Shown: positions 59,373-64,000 of the stretch, one piece after another | Layout: each line of letters begins with the position of its first letter | Position numbering within the stretch: the stretch's first letter is position 1 | Assembly: GCF_003640665.1 (NCBI RefSeq) | Contig: NZ_QQXL01000005.1 | Coordinates: forward strand, 124,001-188,000 | Direction: 5' to 3' | Origin: Galactobacter caseinivorans | Lineage (GTDB): Bacteria > Actinomycetota > Actinomycetes > Actinomycetales > Micrococcaceae | Length of the DNA: 64,000 bases | Made by a program: the position numbers and the translations under genes | Notes under the pieces: generated by a model | Seen by the model: the letters and a program-made list of their open reading frames with translations, nothing else | Told to the model about the DNA's origin: nothing | Database searches by the model: none

Positions 59373-59595
59373 AAGCGGCCTTATCGCTCGGAAGCGGGCG
59401 TGAGGGGTGCTTGTCGTCGATAGGCCTGCTTCGGGTTCGAGGTCGTCCGTGGGGAAGCGGGCTTATCGCTCGGAAGCGGGCGTGAGGGGCGCTTGTCGTC
59501 GATAAGGCCGCTTCGGGTTCGCGCTCGTCCGTGGGGAAGCGGGCTTATCGCTCGGAAGCGGGCGTGAGGGGTGCTTATCGTCGATAGGGCCGCTT
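59373..59595. repeat. Three 59-bp nested palindromes in tandem
   Basis: Copies at 59373-59431, 59455-59513 and 59537-59595, period 82. Each runs from AAGCGG(C/G)CTTATCG to CGATA(A)GGCCGCTT-like ends, with a second AAGC exactly 19 bases in and GCTT exactly 19 bases before the end (plan 19-21-19). The 23-base linkers (CGGGTTCG...CGTCCGTGGGG) are also conserved. A partial fourth unit (GGATAGGGCCGCTT) follows at 59604. No gene lies in the 522-bp gap between BCCT and the binding-protein gene. Confidence 0.87.
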
Positions 59596-59702
59596 CGCCC
59601 CCCGGATAGGGCCGCTTCGTCCCGCTTCGCCCCCCGGAAAGCCCCGCGTCACACGGGCCCGAACCCACCCCGCACCACCCCATTCACAGCTAATAAGGAA
59701 AC

Positions 59703-59721
59703 TTTAGTTTGTCTAATCACC
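59703..59721 (+). promoter_or_regulatory. Possible DtxR/IdeR-type iron box (weak)
   Basis: TTTAGTTTGTCTAATCACC matches the IdeR consensus at 11 of 19 positions by eye (core GTTNGNCTAA). It is AT-rich, overlaps a plausible -35 region, and is upstream of TACCGT (59733-59738) as -10. Position before a siderophore importer supports it; the match itself is weak. Confidence 0.35.
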
Positions 59722-59844
59722 TCAGGTGCGGCTACCGTTTCTACCGCCCCTGATGTTGAAGGGGGCTGGCTCTGACCGCGGGCCCAACGCAACGACGCGC
59801 ACCCGCTTGGCTGGGCCCGTCGTCGAACAAGGACTATGCACTCC

Positions 59845-60933
59845 ATGAAGCTCTTCTCTCGCACTCCAGGCGCCCTGCGCGCCGTCGCCGCCACGGCCGC
59901 GGCTGGCCTGATCGCCCTCACCGTGAGCGCCTGCGGCGCAAACGCCGGTTCCGGCGCGGCCGAGTCTTCCTCGCCGGGCCCGGACGCCTCGGGCGCCGCC
60001 GCCGAGGCCTTCCCCGTGAAGGTCAAGAGCGTCTACGGGGAGACGGAGATCAAGGAAGAGCCGGAGCGCGTAGTGTCCGTCTCGTGGGTCAATGGCGACA
60101 CCGCCCTGGCCCTCGGCGTGGTCCCGGTGGCCGTTCCCAAGGTCACCTGGGGCATGAACGCCAACAACTCCACCGACTGGGCGGACGCCAAGCTTGACTC
60201 CCTCGGCGCGGGAAAGGGCTCCGATAAGGCCCCCACGTTCTTTGACGAGCCCGTCGGCGACGTGGCCTATGACGCCATCGCCGACGCCGATCCGGACGTG
60301 ATCCTGGCTGCGTACTCCGGCCTGACCAAGGAGCAGTACGAGAAGCTCTCCAAGATTGCCCCCGTGGTGGGCCCGGGCGTGGCCGCCTATGGCACCCCGT
60401 GGGAGCAGTCCACGGAGATGATCGGCCAGGCGCTGGGCAAGTCCGCGGAAGCCAAGCAGCTCATCACGGACACCGAGGCCACCATCAAGAAGGCCGCGGA
60501 CGCGAACCCGCAGCTGAAGGGTAAGACCTTCATCGCCGGCAACTTTGAGCCCAACCAGGGCGGCATCAACGTTTACACCTCCGCGGACAACCGCCCCCGC
60601 CTGCTCACGGCGCTTGGCATGAAGGAGGCGCCGGTGGTCAAGGCCAACGAGAAGCCGGGCGCTTTCTTCTTCAACTATTCCGCGGAGAAGGCAGACGAGC
60701 TTGACTCGCAGATCTTCTTCACCTGGTTCCCCGAGGGCCAGAACAAGGAGAGCATCGAGAAGGACAAGCTCCTGAACCGCATCCCGGCCATCACCAAGGG
60801 CGGCCTGGTCGGCACCTCTGATAACCAGCTGCTGCTCTCCGTCTCCGCCGCCAATCCGCTGAGCCTGGCGTGGGGCGCAGACAAGATCGCGGCGTTGGTG
60901 GGCAACGGCGCGGACGTCGTCGAGGGCAAGTAG
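59845..60933 (+). CDS. Siderophore ABC transporter binding lipoprotein
   Basis: 362 residues. Lipoprotein signal ending LTVSAC, Cys30 lipidated, then a Ser/Gly/Ala linker. The rest is a FecB/FhuD-type fold (EPERVVSVSWVNGDTALALG, ADADPDVILAAYSGLTKEQY, NPLSLAWGADKIAAL). It captures a ferric siderophore outside the membrane for the permeases encoded downstream. The ATG at 59845 is chosen because AAGGA lies 11 bases upstream and the signal peptide begins MKLFSR; an ATG nine bases earlier is too close to that site. Confidence 0.93.
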   Translation: MKLFSRTPGALRAVAATAAAGLIALTVSACGANAGSGAAESSSPGPDASGAAAEAFPVKVKSVYGETEIKEEPERVVSVSWVNGDTALALGVVPVAVPKVTWGMNANNSTDWADAKLDSLGAGKGSDKAPTFFDEPVGDVAYDAIADADPDVILAAYSGLTKEQYEKLSKIAPVVGPGVAAYGTPWEQSTEMIGQALGKSAEAKQLITDTEATIKKAADANPQLKGKTFIAGNFEPNQGGINVYTSADNRPRLLTALGMKEAPVVKANEKPGAFFFNYSAEKADELDSQIFFTWFPEGQNKESIEKDKLLNRIPAITKGGLVGTSDNQLLLSVSAANPLSLAWGADKIAALVGNGADVVEGK

Positions 60934-60963
60934 TCCCTCACTCGTCCTCCTGACAGCACTGAC

Positions 60964-62013
60964 GTGACCCAGGCACCGGCCGCCGCCGGACGCGCGCTCA
61001 TAGCCGGCCGACCCTCCAAGGGGTCGGCCGGCCGCGTGGCGTTGACCGCCGCGGTGCTCTTGGTCTTGTTGGCGCTGGCGGTCGCCGCGTCGCTGGCTTT
61101 TGGGGCGCGGGGGTACAGCTTTGAGGCGGTGTGGAGTGCGCTGATCACGCCGGCGGCGGACCCGGATGCGGCCGCCGTGATTTCCTCCCGCATCCCCCGC
61201 ACCGTCAACGGCCTGCTGGTCGGCGCGGCGCTGGCGCTGTGCGGTGCCGTGATGCAGGCGGCCACCCGCAACCCGTTGGCCGACGCCGGTCTGCTGGGTC
61301 TGAACGCCGGCTCGGCTTTGGCTGTGGTGATCGGGATCGGAGTTTTTGGGGTGGCAGCGGTCGGTGCGCTGTCCTGGTTTGCTTTGGTGGGAGCCGCCGG
61401 CGCCGCGTTGGTGGTGCACGCGGTCTCCACGCGGGGCTCCGGCGGGTCAACACCCTTGAAGTTGGCCCTTGCGGGGGCCGCGCTGGCGGCGGGCCTGGTG
61501 TCTGTCACGCAGGCGATTCTGTTGCAGGGGCGCGATGAGCTGGACACCTTCCGCTTTTGGCAGGTGGGCTCGCTCTCCCAGCGCCAGTTGGACGAGCTCT
61601 TGGTTCCGGCGTTGGTGCTGGCCGCCGGTGTGCTCCTGGCCCTGATCTGTTCCCCCGCCCTTGACCGGCTGGCGCTGGGCGACGACGTGGCGGCCTCCCT
61701 GGGTTCCCACCCCGCCCGCGTGCGCCTTCTTTCCCTGGGCGCGGCGGTGTTACTGGCCGGCGCCGCCACCACCATCGGTGGCCCCATCGCCTTTGTTGGC
61801 CTTGTCATTCCGCACGCCCTGCGCCCCTTTGTGGGATCCAAGCAGACCGTGCTTGCGCCGCTGAGCCTGCTCGCCGGCCCCCTTCTGGTGCTGGCCGCGG
61901 ACACCTTTGGTCGCGTAGTAGCGCCGCCCGGTGAGGTGCCGGTGGGCGTCATGACGGCCCTGGTCGGCGCTCCCGTTTTCTTGATCCTGCTGCGCGTGGG
62001 GAGCAAGCGATGA
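60964..62013 (+). CDS. Iron-siderophore ABC permease 1 (FecCD family)
   Basis: 349 residues, about nine to ten helices. FecCD blocks are RIPRTVNGLLVGAALALCGA, MQAATRNPLADAGLLGLNAG, RFWQVGSLS and GPIAFVGLVIPHALR. The GTG start is 30 bases after the binding-protein stop; it overlaps permease 2 by ATGA. Confidence 0.94.
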   Translation: MTQAPAAAGRALIAGRPSKGSAGRVALTAAVLLVLLALAVAASLAFGARGYSFEAVWSALITPAADPDAAAVISSRIPRTVNGLLVGAALALCGAVMQAATRNPLADAGLLGLNAGSALAVVIGIGVFGVAAVGALSWFALVGAAGAALVVHAVSTRGSGGSTPLKLALAGAALAAGLVSVTQAILLQGRDELDTFRFWQVGSLSQRQLDELLVPALVLAAGVLLALICSPALDRLALGDDVAASLGSHPARVRLLSLGAAVLLAGAATTIGGPIAFVGLVIPHALRPFVGSKQTVLAPLSLLAGPLLVLAADTFGRVVAPPGEVPVGVMTALVGAPVFLILLRVGSKR

Positions 62014-63053
62014 CCAGCACCAGCACCGTCTCCAGCACCAGCACCCGCAACCGCACCAGCACCCGCACCCGCGCCGGCCGCGTCACCCTGGTGAGCGCCG
62101 CGCTCGTCTTGCTGCTCCTGCTCGCGGGAAGCACGCGCCTGGCGCTTGGCGCCCGCCTGGCCTCCCCGCAGGACATCTTTGCCGTGCTGACCGGGGGCGG
62201 GCGCGGGGCACTGCGCTTCATGATTCTGGAGGATCGTCTCCCGGCCGTGGCGGCCGCCGTCCTCGCTGGCGCAGCGCTTGCCCTGGCCGGAGGGCTCTTT
62301 CAGCGCCTGCTGCGCAATCCGCTGGCCAGCCCGGATGTGATTGGTGTGGGTTTTGGCGCCTCCGCCGCGACCGTCTTTGGCATGCTCGTGCTCGGCTGGG
62401 GCGGCTGGTTGCTCACGGGCGCCTCGCTGCTTGGCGCGCTGCTGGTCTCCGGTGCCATTTTGCTCATGAGCCTTGGCAAGGGGGATATGGGGGCGCGCCT
62501 GGTGCTCTCTGGCATCGCGATCGGCGCCGCGCTCTCCGCTGTGGTCAACCTGCTGCTGACCCGCACCGATGTGCGTCAGGCCTCGGATGCCCTGCGTTGG
62601 CTCACCGGCTCCGTCACCGACGTCAGCTGGGAGCAGTTGGCCGTGCTGGCCCCTGCGCTTCTGGTGCTCTTTGTGTGCGCGGCCTCCGTGGCGCGCTGGC
62701 TTGGCCTGCTTGAACTGGGCGACGACGCCGCCCGCGCCCTCGGCGTGCGCGTCACCGTGGCGCGCTGCGCCATCGTGGGGGTCGGGGCCGCGCTGTGTGC
62801 GGCGGCCGTCGCCGTCGTCGGGCCGGTGTCCTTTGTCGCGTTCATGTCGCATCCGCTCGCCACGCGCCTGTTGGGGCGGCGCGGCAACCTGGCGGTCACG
62901 GCGCTGACCGGCGCCACGCTGGTGGTGGTGTCAGACCTGGTGGCGGCCCACCTCTTTGGGATCGGCCACGGCCTGCCCGTCGGCGTGGTCACCGGCGCGC
63001 TTGGCGCCGTCTTTCTCCTCGTCCTGCTCACTCGTGAACGGAGCCGCGCGTGA
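62010..63053 (+). CDS. Iron-siderophore ABC permease 2 (FecCD family)
   Basis: 347 residues. It has RLPAVAAAVLAGAALALAGG, LLRNPLASPDVIGVGFGA, ALRWLTGSVTDVSWEQL and GPVSFVAFMSHPLATRLLG, so it is the second half of the permease dimer. The first 25 residues are a Ser/Thr/Arg repeat tail (TSTSTVSSTSTRNRTSTRTR), an unusual low-complexity start. Overlaps both neighbours by four bases. Confidence 0.94.
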   Translation: MTSTSTVSSTSTRNRTSTRTRAGRVTLVSAALVLLLLLAGSTRLALGARLASPQDIFAVLTGGGRGALRFMILEDRLPAVAAAVLAGAALALAGGLFQRLLRNPLASPDVIGVGFGASAATVFGMLVLGWGGWLLTGASLLGALLVSGAILLMSLGKGDMGARLVLSGIAIGAALSAVVNLLLTRTDVRQASDALRWLTGSVTDVSWEQLAVLAPALLVLFVCAASVARWLGLLELGDDAARALGVRVTVARCAIVGVGAALCAAAVAVVGPVSFVAFMSHPLATRLLGRRGNLAVTALTGATLVVVSDLVAAHLFGIGHGLPVGVVTGALGAVFLLVLLTRERSRA

Positions 63054-64000
63054 AGCGCTCACCCGATACGTCCCTGCCACGCGCCGCTGCCGGGGTGCCC
63101 GGTGTCGACACCCAGTTGCCCGACGCCGCTTCCACCGTCCCAGCCTCCTCGCACCGCCCCGGCGGCGCGCTGGCGGTGCAGGACCTGACGCTGAATTACG
63201 GCGGAGCGGACATCGTGAAGCGACTGAGCCTTTCGCTTCCCGCCGGGCAGATCAGTGTGATTGTGGGAGCCAACGGCTGCGGCAAGTCCACTCTGCTGCG
63301 CGGCCTTTCCCGCCTGCTCAGGCCCGCAGGCGGGAGCGTCACGCTGGATGGGGCGGATGTGCACCGCATGGCGCCCAAGGCGCTGGCGCGTCGAGTCGCG
63401 CTGCTGCCCCAGAGCCCCATCACCCCTGAGGCGCTCACGGTCAGGGAGCTGGTGGCCCATGGGCGCGCGCCGTACCGTTCCGCGCTGCGACGCGAGGGTG
63501 CGGAGGACCGCGCGGCGATTGAGCGTGCGCTCGCGGCCACGCAACTGCAGGGCCTGGCGGAGAGCGTGGTGGCAGACCTCTCTGGAGGCCAGCGCCAGCG
63601 CGCGTGGATCGCCATGGCCCTGGCCCAGGAGACGGATGTGCTGCTCCTGGATGAGCCAACGACCTTCCTTGATCTGGCTCACCAGGTGGACGTGTTGCAG
63701 ACCGTCTGGGAGCTCAACGCCCGCCGCGGCACCACGGTGATCATGGTGCTGCATGACCTGAACCTGGCCGCGCGCTACGCCCACCACCTAGTGGCCCTGC
63801 GTGAGGGCGAGTTGGTGGCGCAGGGCACGCCGCAGGAGGTGGTGACCACGTCCACGGTGCGCACGGTCTTTGGCCTGGAGACCGTGGTGGTCCCGGATCC
63901 TGTGGCCGGCACCCCGATGGTGGTCCCGCTGGCAGGCAACGCCTCACCGCCCACCTCGCACATCCCCACCCCGCAGATTCCCTCCCCTCAGCCTCCCGCC
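63050..64000 (+). CDS. Iron-siderophore ABC ATPase, 3' end beyond window
   Basis: 317 residues to the window end with no stop codon. GTG start overlapping the permease stop (GTGA). Walker A GANGCGKST at residues 73-81, signature LSGGQRQRAWIAMAL, Walker B VLLLDEPTTFLD, switch His in MVLHDLNLAARYAH: a FecE/FepC-type ATPase. The N-terminal 40 residues are a disordered extension that includes QLPDAAS, encoded by a TGCCCGACGCCG copy (63117-63128). The C-terminus is also extended with Pro/Ser/Thr. Confidence 0.93.
   Translation, partial: MKRSPDTSLPRAAAGVPGVDTQLPDAASTVPASSHRPGGALAVQDLTLNYGGADIVKRLSLSLPAGQISVIVGANGCGKSTLLRGLSRLLRPAGGSVTLDGADVHRMAPKALARRVALLPQSPITPEALTVRELVAHGRAPYRSALRREGAEDRAAIERALAATQLQGLAESVVADLSGGQRQRAWIAMALAQETDVLLLDEPTTFLDLAHQVDVLQTVWELNARRGTTVIMVLHDLNLAARYAHHLVALREGELVAQGTPQEVVTTSTVRTVFGLETVVVPDPVAGTPMVVPLAGNASPPTSHIPTPQIPSPQPPA

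Noticed and set aside
60675-62852. 725-codon open frame on the minus strand
   Set aside because: Antisense to the siderophore permeases, which have clear family motifs.

Overview
The window is a 64 kb piece of a high-GC, densely coding actinobacterial chromosome, most likely from a member of the Micrococcaceae or a close relative in the Micrococcales. The reasons are base composition, leaderless promoters of the TANNNT-N6/7-ATG type, an actinobacterial one-chain PutA, LPXTG-type and choice-of-anchor G surface proteins, and the DUF5819-HTTM and DUF4190 families. The genus is an inference. There are 46 protein genes (the first and last run off the window) and three tRNA-Ala genes. I see no rRNA, insertion sequence, prophage, sortase or CRISPR array.

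Layout. 1-6230: the end of a Rieske/ferredoxin-reductase module, a MarR-MFS efflux operon with a near-perfect palindromic operator, a second MFS and a YeiH-type exporter. 6231-7023: non-coding, three 234-bp tandem repeats. 7024-8833: alanine dehydrogenase and a divergent Lrp/AsnC regulator. 9017-13306: small HTH gene, tRNA-Ala(CGC), a lipoprotein, panC, and a convergent panB-SDR operon. 13307-25530: FAD oxidoreductase, a large LuxR regulator, a divergent 1808-residue surface protein, and DUF5819-HTTM. 25682-30512: MFS exporter/TetR, MarR, and a DUF2268 metalloprotease with a TipA-like MerR. 30566-38394: AI-2E exporter, two identical tRNA-Ala(GGC), DoxX, GNAT, an unknown protein, an LPXTG protein and an Orn/Lys/Arg decarboxylase. 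38648-49302: Na+/H+ antiporter, PhnB-like protein, a TIGR01777 fusion, and a proline-use cluster (putP, LysR, putA). 49455-59322: three DUF4190 proteins, a two-component/ABC-exporter operon, MFS and BCCT. 59845-64000: siderophore ABC importer (binding protein, two permeases, ATPase cut by the window end).

The proline block takes up proline (PutP) and oxidises it to glutamate (PutA) under a divergent LysR. The ald/Lrp pair looks like the known AldR arrangement. PanB and PanC supply pantothenate, with an unassigned SDR overlapping panB. Several regulator/exporter pairs suggest toxic-compound or antibiotic stress responses.

The most unusual material is non-coding. Six elements of exactly 66 bp (TTTGC at one end, GCAAA at the other) have a fixed 20-26-20 nested palindrome plan although their sequences differ. 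A 59-bp element in three tandem copies and a 58-bp element inside the 234-bp repeats follow the same plan (19-21-19 and 19-20-19). All lie at 3' ends of genes or of tRNA genes. A second dispersed word, TGCCCGACGNCG, occurs about 28 times, as terminator arms, as solo intergenic copies, and inside at least eleven coding regions, mostly in linkers or N-terminal tails. I know of no described family that matches either, but I could not search.
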